NCBI GenBank assembly: GCA_963971405.1
Contig: OZ020487.1
Location: 38,537,039 to 38,601,038, forward strand
Direction: 5' to 3'
DNA length: 64,000 nucleotides
Source: Psococerastis gibbosa
Lineage: Eukaryota; Arthropoda; Insecta; Psocodea; Psocidae
Part shown: positions 10,093 through 22,340 of the stretch, one piece after another
Numbering within the stretch: position 1 is the stretch's first letter
How the letters are laid out: every line of letters starts with the position of its first letter
Translations under genes and position numbers: made by a program
The notes under the pieces: model-generated
The model's input: only the letters and a program-made list of their open reading frames with translations
What the model was told of the DNA's origin: nothing
Databases searched by the model: none

Positions 10093-13000
10093 AAATAGGA
10101 CAGCAATAAATGGGATGACTGCAGTATCCTCTTCTTTCTGAAGAATAAACCTCGAAGAGTAGGTAGTAGGACAGGATATCTGGCATGTAACAAGCAAAAT
10201 TTCTTAAACATGTCAATGTGACATGTATCTTGTGGCGCTATTCCTGTCATCTCTTCAACGACTTAACTGTATAATTCATTCAAGCTATTTTGATGGATGG
10301 ATTGACTTTAATTAGTGCAGGGGTACCTCAATTAAAGAATTGAGAATTGGTTGATAAGGTAAGTTTAAGACAGGGGATGATTAGGAGCAAATCGCATCGA
10401 TTATAGAGGTATAAATGAGTATAGAGGAAGTAGAAGATATGCTCTTCTACATTTTAGTACACTAAACTTTACCTTCCATTTCCTTTCAAAACAAATAGTT
10501 AATTTAAATAGCTTAATAGGCTGCAGCCTATTAGAGGGGTTGGAGGTGGTGGATAGCGAAGAGGCCATCAGATATGCTGCGAATATAACGAATAAGCAGT
10601 CCTCGACCAAGCAGTCGGCGGTAGTCAGTCTGGTGGTGCCGGCTTGTCTAAAAACAGACACAGTGCCTCGAAGATGGCTATGTAAAGGGGCGCCTAGTTG
10701 CCGCCACTCTAATAAGCAATCACTACTGGGGCACTGTTTTGCCCTGGGGCTGGGCCCCGAAAGTGGAGGAACTCAATGAAGAGTCAACGGCATAACGATG
10801 CAGAAGGTAACCACTGCATTGCAATTCTCTAGTACAGTCATCATGAGTAAGTACATTCGAAACACACTGACTTCTTGTTGAGGAGTCCGATGTGCGGTAT
10901 CTGCATGTCTGCGATGGGCGCGATGATCGCCAATCATCGATACAAGAGGCATTCGAAGATGAAGAAGAAGACTAACAGTCAAGTATTTCTAGTTTTATGC
11001 TGGGCCTGATGTAATTATTTGCTGGTTGGAGGGCCCGGTTGTGACAGGAGTGCTTCAAGACATAGGTACGTACGTACTAGGTGCTGAGACGATAATGGCC
11101 GCGACTTTGTCCCATAAATATCAACGCGTACCCTACCATTATAATCACTATTTCACAATACCCATCTATTGCTTGCAATTCATTCATAAAAATTTGCATA
11201 CGGTAACCTCTAAGATTGGGTGACTGTAATATTGTTCATTGCAAGTCTGTTTCCATCCATGATTTTTGAAGTGAAACTTCTTTATAGACGCAGGGAGAAA
11301 AATCTTGTTGCGCTCCATCTTGGTTACGCATCTTGGTTACGCGCCATCCTGATTTCCGTACTCATGGATGACGCTCATTTTTGGGCATATGTAGAAGGCC
11401 TATCTCAATTTAAATTATACCCATGTCCCTTGTTAGCTCAATCCACTTGACCCAGCGGGCCAAGTGAAACAAGCATTTAATAGGAGACTATTTTGAATTA
11501 CAGACAGCATGGGGCCATTTACTGAGAAGCCAGAAAATTGTGTAATCGGATAGAATCGAAACCGAGACACCCGCTTGTGAGGCGAGCATTGTTCCTCGGC
11601 ACTACCGAGACAATTGTTCCGTTTTACAAGTTTGCCGATACTTCAATCGGCTCCAACACCCGACTCGCACACTACCCTTCCGCAACCTAAGATGTCGACT
11701 ATGCCCGTTAAATCAGCATTTATAGACCAGTTCTAAGAATTTACTGATTTATTTTATTTATTACTTACTCTAATTTTTACTTCTATCGGTTTGGTCTCAA
11801 GCACACACACCAATTTTTCAATATTGGGCTAAAACAAAAAATCGCTAAAGTGGTCCAAACGATCTTTTTTAAATTCACATTGAATCGTCGTTATCAATGT
11901 GAACAATATATATATATATAAACAATAGGTCTATACATATAAACACGAGTGGAACACAAAATGACGAAAAAAAGTCATCTCCAGCAATCCCTTTTGAATT
12001 GCATGGGCGGATTTAAAGCAATTTTTTGGGCAGATTTAGAAGACCTATCTTAATTTAAATTATACCCATGTTTTTGTCTATTTTTCCTCTTTCAGGCCAT
12101 GCTATATTTGTGGTGATCAAGCAAGGGGTTTGGCTTTGGGGGTGTGAAACGTCAGGGGGTGCGCACGATTTTCAACAAAAATATGATTCTTTCGGCCGCG
12201 TTATTATCTATTTAAAAAATTCGGACTACTTAAGACTCTTAAGTTAAGGGCTTTTTCATATTTCTTTCTCTTTCCAGCCATATAATATGTCAGTGAAATT
12301 TAGTAATTTAGGCGTTGTCACGTTAAACTATCGTCTGTAAACCGACTTTACAACCGACTTACAGACAACCAATACAATTAATGAAATGCTATTATAATCT
12401 TAGCAACAATAAGGTAAAATAAAAGAATTGAATTATTTGTATACATGTTTTATAATAATAAAAGCCTTTTACTTAAAATGTATCTAATTTAGCTTCACTT
12501 AACCAATTTCTGTAAAGTTGTAAATATATTGTAGTAGATCATTTTTCGCAAAGTGATGTCATAAGAAAGTTTCACTTCTTACGTGTGTACACCGAAACAC
12601 GCACGCTAATGTTTTTATTTATACCTACAGTACATATGTATAAGGAAAGCTTTCAGGTGGTCGAAATTTTAGGGAGATTCATCTACCTATTGAGATGGCG
12701 ACTAATGTTCGACTTCCGGAAAATTTCTTCACAACTTTTCATTTTATGACCCCCTGAGAATAAAACCACCCTCCGTTCAAAATGTTATATATATATATAT
12801 ATATATATGTATGTACAGTATGCCAGTATGCACCTACATAATATGTATGTATATCGATTTTAAGAAACACTCTAACTTCCGTAAATATTATCAGATTTTG
12901 ATGAAACTTGACACAAAAATTGTACATACAAATGTCTTGATCAAGTTTGTTAACCAGTTAGATCCACTATTTAGTTACAAGATGGCGGCTGATTGAAACC

Positions 13001-13388
13001 TTACATAATTAATATCTCAGTTAATATTGGTAGCAGAGGAATGAATTAAAATCTCACTGAAAGCCCGTATTAATATCTACGATAATAGTGATCAACACTT
13101 TTTACGACAAATCAACCATTTTAAGATGGCGTCCAGTCAAAGTGAAAATAATTTGATAAGTAACGTTCATAGTCGGCATTGTGGTTCGAAATTAGGAACA
13201 CAATAGTGTTTTGTGTGTTGATATTGTGGTCGGGAAAATAATAATGTATTTTTTATTTTTTATTACATGGTAGCGTAGAGGAAAAGCAAAGTCTGCGGAA
13301 TCTCCCTACACCTGATCGGCCAGAGCCGAAAAGGATTTTTTTTTTCTATATCCTCTAATTTCGGTTACCATAGGCTACACTGTTAGGA

Positions 13389-13565
13389 ATAGTCCAGTTG
13401 GTAGACCAACATGGACTGTGAATCTTAAGATCGAGGTTCGAGACACAGCACAAACGGAAAAATGTTCCGCCTGGCAAAACGCGGCTGCCGGGCATGTTCC
13501 TGACCAAAACATCCCCCAATAGGGCAGTGGTCAAGAGACGACCCTCTATCAGTTCGCAGACCATG
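13389..13565 (+). repeat. SINE-B copy
   Basis: Head AGTCCAGTTGGTAGACCAAC (A-box region) and GAGGTTCGAGACACAG (B box) are followed by the body with CAAAACATCCCCCAATAGGG and GTGGTCAAGAGACGACC. An open frame on the opposite strand is incidental. Confidence 0.65.
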
Positions 13566-13696
13566 GTGTTTTTATAGGCCTACTTTCAATTTAGGCCTAC
13601 AGGGGTATTACCCAGCGTTTTAACAATCTTTTGGCAAGGAATAGTTTTTACGTCCAGCAGTTCATAAAATCGTCCAGACATCTACAGGTAAGATTA

Positions 13697-14044
13697 CAGT
13701 AGAAGTCCGATAATCCGGCACGTTCGAGACTGGCTCGGTGCCGGACTACCGAAAATTCCAGTCTATCGGGCGGTAATTATGAGAACAATTAGGTTCATAA
13801 TTAAACTACAAAAACAGTACGCAAATACATACAACAAAGTTTATTTTAAATTTCATATAATGTATGTACACGTACTGTAAAACATATTTCACTTAGAATG
13901 AAAAAAGTCACGAATGTCTTTTTGTTTTCTTTTTGTTTCTTTATTTTTAATGGTATGGAAATCAATACATTACCATTTTCCGGAGCGATGCCGGACTATC
14001 GGGCAATCCGGACTGTTGGATTCCGGACTAATGGACTTCTACTG
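13697..14044. mobile_element. pogo/Tigger-like MITE with TA duplication
   Basis: Starts CAGTAGAAGTCCGATAATCC and ends with the inverse (GGACTAATGGACTTCTACTG). TA dinucleotides flank both ends (13695-13696 and 14045-14046). Ends of this type are known from pogo-like Tc1/mariner relatives. 348 bp, noncoding. Confidence 0.78.
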
Positions 14045-14373
14045 TATTTATAAACTCACCTCTCTAATTATTATCCTAGATCAATGTCATTGCTGGTAAA
14101 TAAGTGAGAAAGGAACTCGATGACTGTTCTTAACTGACCGAGATGAAGGAAATTATCAGAAATCACTATGAAGGCCATTATCCAGCCAATTGATGTTCAC
14201 TAGTTTTAAGGATCATGTCCAGTAAATGCAGAAGTCAATGTCAATTGGAAATGAAGCCATATCCAGCCGCCGCAGTTTTGTTGTATCTTTCCGGAAAAAA
14301 AATAATTAAAAAAATAAATACGAAAACACAAACTGTAGTTAAATTCAGGGCGATACTGCCTTATAACATTATG

Positions 14374-14446
14374 ATGAATGAATGAAATGAATGAATGAAA
14401 TGGAAGAATGAAATGAAAGAATGGAATGAATGAAATGAATGAAAAA
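14374..14446 (+). repeat. (TGAA)n-type simple repeat
   Basis: Irregular ATGAATGAAATGAATG runs, followed by AAAAAGTCTTTATAT. The same combination of TGAA repeats next to a TTTAT-AGTC motif occurs at 16325-16395, suggesting the tail of a retroelement. Confidence 0.6.
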
Positions 14447-14589
14447 GTCTTTATATTAGGCGAGCTTCAGCCCCGAAGGGCTCCTCTATCTGCTAACATA
14501 TTTACAATTACTATTGGCTTAATAAGTTTACAGCTTCCGCTATTATCGATGGGCTTTCTATGGCCGTCTTTTGTTTATTGTTAGAACTT

Positions 14590-15175
14590 AGATCTCAAGA
14601 GGACGGCCCAGGACAGAGAAGAATGAACAAGAAGATTGGCTGCAAACTGATCGACAGATTGTGACTAGAGAAGAAGTTGAAGCTACAAATGAGTCAGATG
14701 TGAATTAATTCACCATATAATATAATTATGCTACCCTAAAATTTTCCCATTGGTTAGGCGGCTATTCCATCCGTCAATATTCCGCCATTTATGCATCAAT
14801 AATACTGGTAAGTCTGTACCATATTATAACTTAATTTATAACAGATAAGTTAAGTATCTAAATAATAGTCTCCTTAAAACTAACATCTCATCAATTTTTG
14901 ATGCACAAATGACGGGATATTGACAGATGGAATGGCCGCCTTAGGGCACGTGGAACGAATGCCAGAAAATAGGGCTACAAGAGCAGCCCGACACAAAACG
15001 CCCCCCATCCCCAAGGGAGTGTGGGACGGCCACGGATGCGATGTCAAGGTGGATCTGGCGACCCTTGGCATCGATGACTGGCTAAAAAGAGCGCAGGACC
15101 AGGCAAGCTGGCGCGATGGGGCAGAGCAGGCCAAGGCCGTTCATGGGCCGTAGCGCCATGGAGTAAGTAAGTAAA
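14590..15175 (+). pseudogene. LINE reverse-transcriptase C-terminal remnant, split by a MITE
   Basis: After the MITE at 14757-14940 the frame reads LGHVERMPENRATRAARH, later DLATLGIDDWLKRAQDQ and EQAKAVHGP, stop at 15151-15153, then the 3' tail GTAAGTAAGTAA. GHVERM followed by a basic stretch and a W..A.D...W motif is typical of the C-terminal end of RTE/jockey-like non-LTR polymerases. Upstream of the MITE the same frame gives LKFSHWL, so the element was inserted at the codon pair for W-L. Frame stops lie before that; 5'-truncated and dead. Confidence 0.7.
14757..14940. mobile_element. M1-type MITE inserted in a LINE, TTA duplication
   Basis: Starts GGCGGCTATTCCATCCGTCA and ends with the near-inverse (TGACAGATGGAATGGCCGCC). 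TTA flanks both sides (14754-14756 and 14941-14943). The interior shares CTCATCAATTTTTGATGCAC and AATAGTCTCCTTA with the copy at 42107. Confidence 0.85.
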
Positions 15176-15267
15176 ATTTTCCCACGAATCCATGAAGTTA
15201 ATATTTCTAAAATTAAATCACTAAATGAATGGATTTCGGGTTCCCTACTCAAGAATTATTATTACAG

Positions 15268-15462
15268 TGGACACTAGGAGTGGCGGCAGGTATTTATCAC
15301 GACCATACTTCATTCATCGTTGGTGCTACTGTATCATTAAGTGGCAGTGCTACCAAAGTCGTAGCCTTCGCCAACGACACCTTGGCGAAGAATGCATGGG
15401 GATTGCATGGTGGTCTGAGCCTTGCGGGCACACCAGAAACAAGTACCTACATCCCGAAATAA
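15268..15462 (+). CDS. Orphan terminal coding exon, function unknown
   Basis: A clean acceptor (ATTATTATTACAG at 15255-15267) opens a 64-codon frame that ends TAA at 15460, with AATAAA overlapping the stop at 15458. The codon use (GCC, GGC, GTC, ACC) differs from the AT-rich surroundings. The peptide begins WTLGVAAGIYHDHTSF, continues IVGATVSLSGSATKVV and ends LHGGLSLAGTPETSTYIPK; alternating small and hydrophobic residues suggest beta strands. I do not recognise the family; a weak resemblance to glycine-rich attacin-like C-termini is only an impression. No upstream exon was found on the plus strand, where 13.4-15.2 kb is filled by transposons, so it may be the last exon of a gene with distant 5' exons or a stranded exon copy. 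Confidence 0.4.
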   Translation, partial: WTLGVAAGIYHDHTSFIVGATVSLSGSATKVVAFANDTLAKNAWGLHGGLSLAGTPETSTYIPK

Positions 15463-17073
15463 AAAGATCTCGAGTTCTCTAAAGAAGAGGACTGACATGT
15501 CCCATTAGTTGAAATTGCATAGGACATTCTTTGCCTACTTTTATATGTAACGTATTATTCTAACACTTGGACTCGTATCTGTACTTGGTCAAGTTATGCT
15601 TTCGACTGTTTCAATGCGTCAATGGTAAGCTTGTCTCAGCGGGCCCATTATCGCTTGTTGCCGGTGTAGGTTGACATCGAGGACGTAAACCAGTTTGCCA
15701 ATGGCCAAAAATGCATAGTACAAGTATGTCCTAAATCTGTGGGGTCGTTGGCATTAGACAAGTGACCAATGGGCCACTATAAGTAGGCCTAAGTTCATAA
15801 AGAGGACATTATTTTATATAATATACAAGTGGTTCCCGGCGCAGCCTTCGGCTGCTGCCTCCGCCACTTGTGCCTTCGGCCTCGCGGTCACTGCTAATGT
15901 AAATCAGGCGGCAGCTTGGCCTACGGCCTCGCAGTCACTGCTCATGTAAATTAATTGTGGTCACACACAGCACCAACTGTCGGGAAAAACGAAAATTAAT
16001 GGTAGCGCAGTCTGCCGCTAGATGCCGGATGATGTCGGCAGTACCAGCAGCCATGTATACGCACCAATGTAAAATATTCCCAAATCAAATTATAAAAACA
16101 TTCTCCAGTGGACGAAAGTGTTAATGTAAACCATCCTCGAATCTCCTTGAACACACACAACAATATTCATCATAATCGGTCCAGTCGTTTGAGAGGAGGC
16201 CCCGAACATACACATGGACAGTCGAAATATATATATTAAGATTACTATGTAACTGTTATAAAGAAATAGGGGCCCCAACACGGGTTAATTCTTGGGGGTA
16301 ATATTGACCTGTTGTAGTGAGTGAATCAAGTGAATGAATGAATAACGACTTTATTGCAGCAATGAAATTGGCGAACAATAAGACTATAAAGTCTTTTTTT
16401 GCATGTTAACCATAGGTAATAGCAGTATACATAGTAATACTAGTATTACTTAAATGATATGGAATATAAAACGGAAGGGGGAAAAAAGATAATAAAGTGC
16501 TGTAAAATTGATTACATATACATATATTTATTTATTATTTATACTGTACTTATATATTATTAGAATATTATAGAATTATTACAAACATTAATAGCTCTCT
16601 CCTCCACCAGTCCAGTCCAGAAAAAAATAAATTTAGTTGTAAAATAATTACTAAGTCTATGGCACGATATAAATTTAACATTATTAGGTATATATACTAT
16701 ACGGTACGTAGGTTTATTATGAAAATCGTCAGCAACTTTTTTGCAATAAGAAAATTGCCAGTTACGGCGGGTAGAAGTTGAATAGGCTAGCCCACGAACT
16801 ATGCAATTACTGTATACTGTTTGTATAGAAATAATTGATTTTTATGAAATTATTATTATTATAAGCATATTATTGGGTCTACCCTAACCAAGTTACACCA
16901 TGCAGTAGCCTATTCAGTTTCATTCCCTACAGTGTATACTATGGGTAATTACGGGCAATTTAAAAATGATTTTACAAAGATACTAATCTGCACGATGTAA
17001 TTATTTATGCCCGAGGGTGTATTTCCACAAGCCAAAGCGACCGATTTTCTTGTCAATGGCCAATCGCGTAGAG

Positions 17074-17382
17074 CAAGGGTTCCCAAACTGTGGTCCACTG
17101 ACATATGTCAGGTGGTCCACGGGCCAAAGTAAGAAAAAAGAAAATAAAGCAGCTGAGTCATTGGAAATTTGAAATAAAATACAGTAAGTCTTGGCACTGA
17201 ACTACAAAATCCGCCCGATACCAGTTCTAAACATTTAATCAAATATTAGCACGTAATTGTAGGCACAAGCTACTTAATCTTGGTCCTAGAATTTAACGAT
17301 TTTCCTATCACAACCATGTGGGCCCACGGAAAACCATAAAATAATCTAGTGGTCCACGGATAAAAAAGTTTGGGAACCCCTG
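17074..17382. mobile_element. hAT-type element, GGTCCACGG family
   Basis: Starts CAAGGGTTCCCAAACTGTGG and ends TTTGGGAACCCCTG. Flanks GCGTAGAG (17066-17073) and GTGCAGAG (17383-17390) match at 6 of 8 bases. Confidence 0.75.
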
Positions 17383-17579
17383 GTGCAGAGCATAAACACT
17401 GCAAACAAAATGTTATATCTGCATACAGTAGGCTACAAGTTTCTTTCAAATTTTTCATTGTAAATAAAATTAACTCTGTAAAGTTAAAACTTCATACGAT
17501 TATTTAAAAAAAAACAACTGTTTCGGCTGTTTTTTTGTTGCTCTTTTATAATTGTGTGACGTAAAACTTTACAAAGTTA

Positions 17580-17758
17580 TGTGTAAACTATTAAAATCAA
17601 ACAAATTTGCACAATTTCCACAAAAACATATATATTGTTAAAAGTTAAAAAATTAAAAATCAGTTACAGCTGTTTCGGTGTTACACCATCATAATTTGAA
17701 CTTTTAACAATATATATGTTTTTTGTGGAAATTTGTTTGATTTTAATAGTTTACACAT
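17580..17758. repeat. Palindrome with about 60-bp arms
   Basis: The left arm (TGTGTAAACTATTAAAATCA onward, 17580-17646) is inverted at 17699-17758. The loop contains CAGCTGTTTCGGTGTTACAC, and a CTGTTTCGGCTG motif lies just outside at 17519. Sequence resembling 600-690 follows at 17800-17885, linking it to the palindrome at the window start. Confidence 0.6.
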
Positions 17759-18131
17759 AATGTTTCGTTTCCACGAAGTCACGAGAGAAACCCTATATTG
17801 GATTTACAAAGTTAGTTTCATTTACAATCAGTGACAATGGCAGTGAGTTTTACTAATAAGGTACTAAAGAGACTATTATGGACATATTCTTTCTAATCGT
17901 CTGAAAGTGCATATACGTAAGGGTGATTCAAATTGTAGCTTGAAACATTAAACTTAATTAGTTTAAGTTCCAATTTTGTACATTTTTTATTGTGCTTTTA
18001 AGCAATACCTGATTATTGGCTTGTGTCCGCAACCAATGACATCTCCCCTGACAAAATCATATAGAGGATTAAATTTGGGAATATTAAAAACCTATTGCTC
18101 TTTAATTAAGAGGATGTGCTACGTAGCTACT

Positions 18132-18382
18132 CAGCAAGTTATTAAAAATTTGGCGCATTTAAGTTGGATAGAAGACTACATCATGCATCATATAATCAGG
18201 TATTTTTACTTTTCGGTTTTGTAGTTTTTCAAAAAATCCCAGATTACGCGAAATTTTAGTCCCCACTGGTTTTTATGAAAGAACTAAGGTAACAAAAATT
18301 TAATATTTCCTATTATATGATGCATGAAGTAGTCTTCTACAACTTACATGAGCCAAACCTTTAATAACTTGCTTTGTTAATT
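18132..18382. repeat. Inverted repeat, family shared with 60.4-60.8 kb
   Basis: AGCAAGTTATTAAAAATTTG..GAAGACTACATCATGCATCA (from 18132) is inverted as ATGATGCATGAAGTAGTCTT..AATAACTTGCT (to about 18372). The same arms occur three times at 60399-60763. Confidence 0.6.
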
Positions 18383-18596
18383 AATAAAAAAATTTAAAAA
18401 ACACTTCGTACTACGCTAATGTATTTTTAAATTGAACCAATTAAACTTAGTGGGTACATTGTTTACCCTAGCCCAATATTCTACATAATAACTGACACAA
18501 AAGGGGTGGACGGGTGGTGTGCTACACCCTGTATGTACAAACAAAATACAGTACCGTAGCAATTGGGTCATGTGACTAGGGTCTTCTGCAGTTCTG

Positions 18597-18766
18597 CAGC
18601 CTGATCGAGGCGATTATAATACCGGGGTTAAATAAATACCCTAGGATTATAACTGTAAACAAACAAATTTTGAATAGCACTTTCCATTATAAAATTATCT
18701 TGTTTACATTTTTATTACCAGGGGGTTAAATAAATACCGGTATTATAATCGCCACGATCAGGCTGC
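18597..18766. mobile_element. M2 palindromic MITE
   Basis: Starts GCAGCCTGATCGAGGCGATT and ends with the inverse. The whole 170 bp folds on itself except for a short centre with GAATAGCACTTTCCATTAT. The target duplication is unclear. Confidence 0.75.
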
Positions 18767-18893
18767 TGAACGATAACTAAGATGCTTGCATTTTAAGCCT
18801 ACTACACTTACTTTACAGTTATTAAAGGGGTTAGCAATTATGAAACCGCCCTTTTTGTAGGTGCGCGCGCAAAAGAACTACGTCGTGACTTTA

Positions 18894-19281
18894 GGCGCCC
18901 ATTCCACCGACCGGCTAGGGCTATTTACAAAAACGGTGACGTGGTAGCAGACATTCAAGACTTAGGCGGGGTTTCCATAAACCTCGCATTGCAGAATTGA
19001 CGGAAATGTTTAATTATTTTCCTCTATGCCATAGTTGAAATTGATCAATGATCATACAGTAAAATCACAGACAAACAAACTAAAATTAAAAAATGACGTC
19101 ATGGGATATGTTAAGTACAAACATTTTAATAGATTTCTATAAAAAGAAAAATTCTAATTTCCGTCAATGTCATTTGCATTCTGCAATGCGAGGTCGATGG
19201 AAACGCCACCTAAGTCTTGAATGTCTGCTACCACGTCACCGTTTTTGTAAATAGCCCTAGCCGGTCGGTGGAATGGGGGCC
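18894..19281. mobile_element. M1 MITE, long form with nested termini
   Basis: Starts GGCGCCCATTCCACCGACCG after TTA (18891-18893) and ends GGTCGGTGGAATGGGGGCC before TGA. Inside both arms a second terminus-like motif occurs (GGCGGGGTTTCCAT on the left, GATGGAAACGCCACC on the right). Confidence 0.8.
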
Positions 19282-20280
19282 TGAAGGAAGGAAGCCCGGA
19301 AGTACGCATACACGTAAAGTTTGTAAAGTCACAACGTAGCCCCGATGAATAGGTTTATCTAACGAACGTGGCAACGAAACATCACGCGAAATAATGAAGA
19401 TAATGTAAAAATTAGCATATTACAACAATGGCGCAACCAAGGAAACCCCGCGTTTTATAGAAATGCCTGTTTTTAACTTTAGACCATATACTCATTGCCT
19501 AGACTCCTAGAGCCCTAGACCTAACTATATGGATAATGATGATTTAAAATGAACCTTAACACCTGAGGTTTTTCATTAAGTATTGAAACACGTTTCCGAG
19601 GCTTGGAGTGAGTCAAAAGTGATATGAATGTCAAACGTCAAACTCTCAAAATGTCAAACTTGCGCAGAATAAAAAAAGTTATTTTTCTCACTAGGCACTG
19701 TAAAGCATTGTATAGTTTTCAGTATTGAATCACAATTCTGAAATTGTCTCCTGCACTTGAGTACGGTACTTCTTAAATAAGTGTTGAGAAGTTTTTGAAT
19801 AGCCGTCTGTTGAAGGCGCCGGCGCTAAATGCCCGTAATGATTGTGTACCTGGCTCAGGCCCAGGGAGTGGCCGCAATGTTTGGCCATTCCATATTTTCA
19901 CCAAACTACAATATATATAGGCTATTGCAACCGTTTTCTTGGTGATCCAGTTATAGCAGCCTGAGGATATGAAGACATACGCGAATTCTATATGTAGCCA
20001 GGTCTTACCGATATCGTTGTTATTGTGACGCCTTTTGCCCAAGAACGTCTCAACCGATAATTAACATGTCGAGTCTTTATTTTGCAATTTATGCCTCTTA
20101 TCATTATTTTAGCAGCAACCAATAATAACTTATCCACTTTTTAGCGGAAAAAAGCAGGAGAATTTATGCCATAGGGGCTTGTACTCATTGTCCCTCGCCC
20201 ACAACTTTTCACCACTGGAGAACATTTCCCACGGTTTAATCTATTGGTACTTAATGACAATGGCAATAGTATAATATTAT

Positions 20281-20688
20281 TGCTTTCCAATTTATACGTA
20301 GTACAAGGAAAGCTTTGTGATGGTCAAAATTTTCGATTCCGAGATTTCAATGGATTTACACGTTTTCAGGTACCAGGAACCAAAAAAAGTGTTTTTTACG
20401 AAATGTCTGTCTGTCGCTCTATCTGTCTGTATGTCTGTCTGTCTGTGCGTCGATTTCCGGGCAAACTACTCGGTCGATTTTGATGAAATTCGGCATGTAG
20501 GTTCACAAAAATCATACCTCGGGATCATTTTTTTTTTTAATTTGGGCTCACTCAGTTTGGGGGGTTTTATTTTCAAAAAAACTCATAAAAAACTTATTTT
20601 TTTTACGATTAGGCTAGGTATTATTTTCGTAAAAATCCTCGTTTACTGGTTTATTTCTTTCAAAAACTTCAGTTTCACCTGCCCATCT
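20281..20688 (+). repeat. D-repeat, truncated at an M2 MITE
   Basis: Begins TGCTTTCCAATTTATACGTA, followed by the GAAAGCTTTGTGATGGTCAA block, a CTGTCTGT tract and the TTCCGGGCAAACTACTCGG block. It is cut at 20689 by an M2 element, and the family sequence does not resume after it. Its open frame of 126 codons is discussed as a finding. Confidence 0.75.
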
Positions 20689-20861
20689 GCAGCCTGATCG
20701 AGGCGATTATAATACCGGGGTTAAATAAATACCCTAGGATTATAACTGTAAACAAACAAAAATTTTGAATAGCACTTTCCATTATAAAATTATCCCGATT
20801 ACATTTTTAATACCAGGGGATTAAATAAATACCGGTATTATAATCGCCTCGATCAGGCTGC
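20689..20861. mobile_element. M2 palindromic MITE
   Basis: GCAGCCTGATCGAGGCGATT at the left end, its inverse at the right. Nearly the same length and sequence as the copy at 18597, only 2 kb away. Confidence 0.78.
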
Positions 20862-21040
20862 TGGTCCTCCAAAAATGACACCCCTGCTTGTTATACATCA
20901 AGGATATGTAGTCTACCAGTTTTCCAATGGCCAGAAGTTCGTATCACGTATGGAATCAATACAAACAATAATCTGAAAGTCAATGGGGTCGTCGGCATTG
21001 GGCAAGGTTAAATGGGCCACTACAAGCAATAATAACAATA

Positions 21041-21807
21041 AAGAACCGGTCCGAGTTCACTCGAACATGCTTTCCAACCACCTTTCCACCTGACATCACT
21101 GGAGGTGAGGTAAATTCTAGATAGGTCAGACCAACACATTACCACACAGCAATACTGGCAGGGCACGCAATGCATTTGACGGTGAATTTTCTCTCATTTT
21201 ATCAAAAAAACATTTTTTTTACAAAACCAAATGCAACCAGTCCGGTTTCGTTACTCAATTTAACACCTAAAACATGCCTGAAGGTAGAAATCATCGATAG
21301 AAAGGTTTCGCAGAAAAATTATTTTTTAGTCATTTTTCATTAAAATTTAGTTATTTTTATTTTTTTACCCCCAGAAGCAAACTATCAAGGGGCAAGCGAC
21401 CCCCCGCATTTCGATAACATTAATAACGACTACAATATATGTGAATCTAAAAGAAATCATTGGAGCCGTTTTTGAGAAATAGTTTTTTTAGACGTTTTTT
21501 TGGAGTTTTTTGAGAATAAAACCCCCCAAAATAAGTTAGCCCCAAATAAAAAAATGGTTCCGAGGTATGATTTTTGTAAACCTACATGCAAAATTTCATC
21601 AAAATCGACTGAGTAGTTTGCCCGGAAATCAACGCACAGACAGACTGTCATACAGACATACAGACAGACAGACAGAGCGACAGACAGACATTTCGTAGAA
21701 ACCACTTTTTTGGGTTCCTGGGAAAACGTGTAAATCCGTTGAAATCTCGGAATCGAAAATTTCGATCATCACAAAGCTTTCCTTATACTTCGTATAAATT
21801 GGAAAGC
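21041..21807 (-). repeat. D-repeat, nearly complete copy with internal deletion
   Basis: Outer end AGAACCGGTCCGAGTTCACT at 21041 and inner terminus ATAAATTGGAAAGC ending at 21807. A deletion near the outer end removes the stretch present in the 27632 copy. A CAGACAGA tract lies at 21640-21690. Confidence 0.75.
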
Positions 21808-22207
21808 AAAAACGATTTTGGTCTTTAATGCTCAATTTAGATTTTAGGGGGAAATATGGGACACACGCCTACCTATTGGGGGACCTATCGGCCCAAATTG
21901 TGGCCTACACCCCGACTGCAACTTCATACTACTACTAGCCTATACCTATTCAAGCTGAATGAACTTGGTTGGCTCATTGAAGTTGTTTACAAAGTGAGTG
22001 AGTGTGGTCAGTCGTCAGGTCAACCCGCAGGCTTTACTTGATTATATGTATAGTGACTACACCTACAATACAGGCCTAGGTAACTGTCCTAGAATTACAC
22101 CACCTACTACTACCTATCGTATTCAATCAACGGTTAAAAAATATCACCTAGTTGTTCCATTGCCTGCTAAGCTAACCAAGACCAATACTACTAATAAAAC
22201 TATAAAA

Positions 22208-22340
22208 GCCCGGGACTGCTTGCGTTACATTCCCTCCGATGCATGGCTATACAATATAGCAAGTTTAGGACTCACCCAACAACCTTTCGGGTGAAAGTCC
22301 AAGCCCGTACAACTACTCTGCATCTATTGGTAAAGGATAA
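22208..22340 (-). repeat. SINE-A copy
   Basis: Minus strand: a head with GACTTTCACCCGAAAGGTTG and a degraded B box, then the body with GGGAATGTAACGCAAGC and the CCCGGG end. It lacks the tail. Confidence 0.6.

Larger units (their letters stand above)
1033..13280. other. Repeat-rich stretch without recognisable genes
   Basis: I see no convincing exon in this stretch on either strand. It contains the hAT-type, M1-like, SINE and D-repeat copies listed separately. The remaining parts (about 3790-4700, 5940-6980, 9080-9790 and 10100-13280) are AT-rich single-copy-looking sequence. A segment at 10880-10975 resembles 57150-57225 and is probably another uncharacterised repeat. Confidence 0.6.

Noticed and set aside
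20317-20697. 126-codon frame in a D-repeat
   Set aside because: It is made largely of the CTGT microsatellite (LSVCLSVC) and low-complexity sequence and ends inside an M2 MITE; the same frame is broken differently in other copies.
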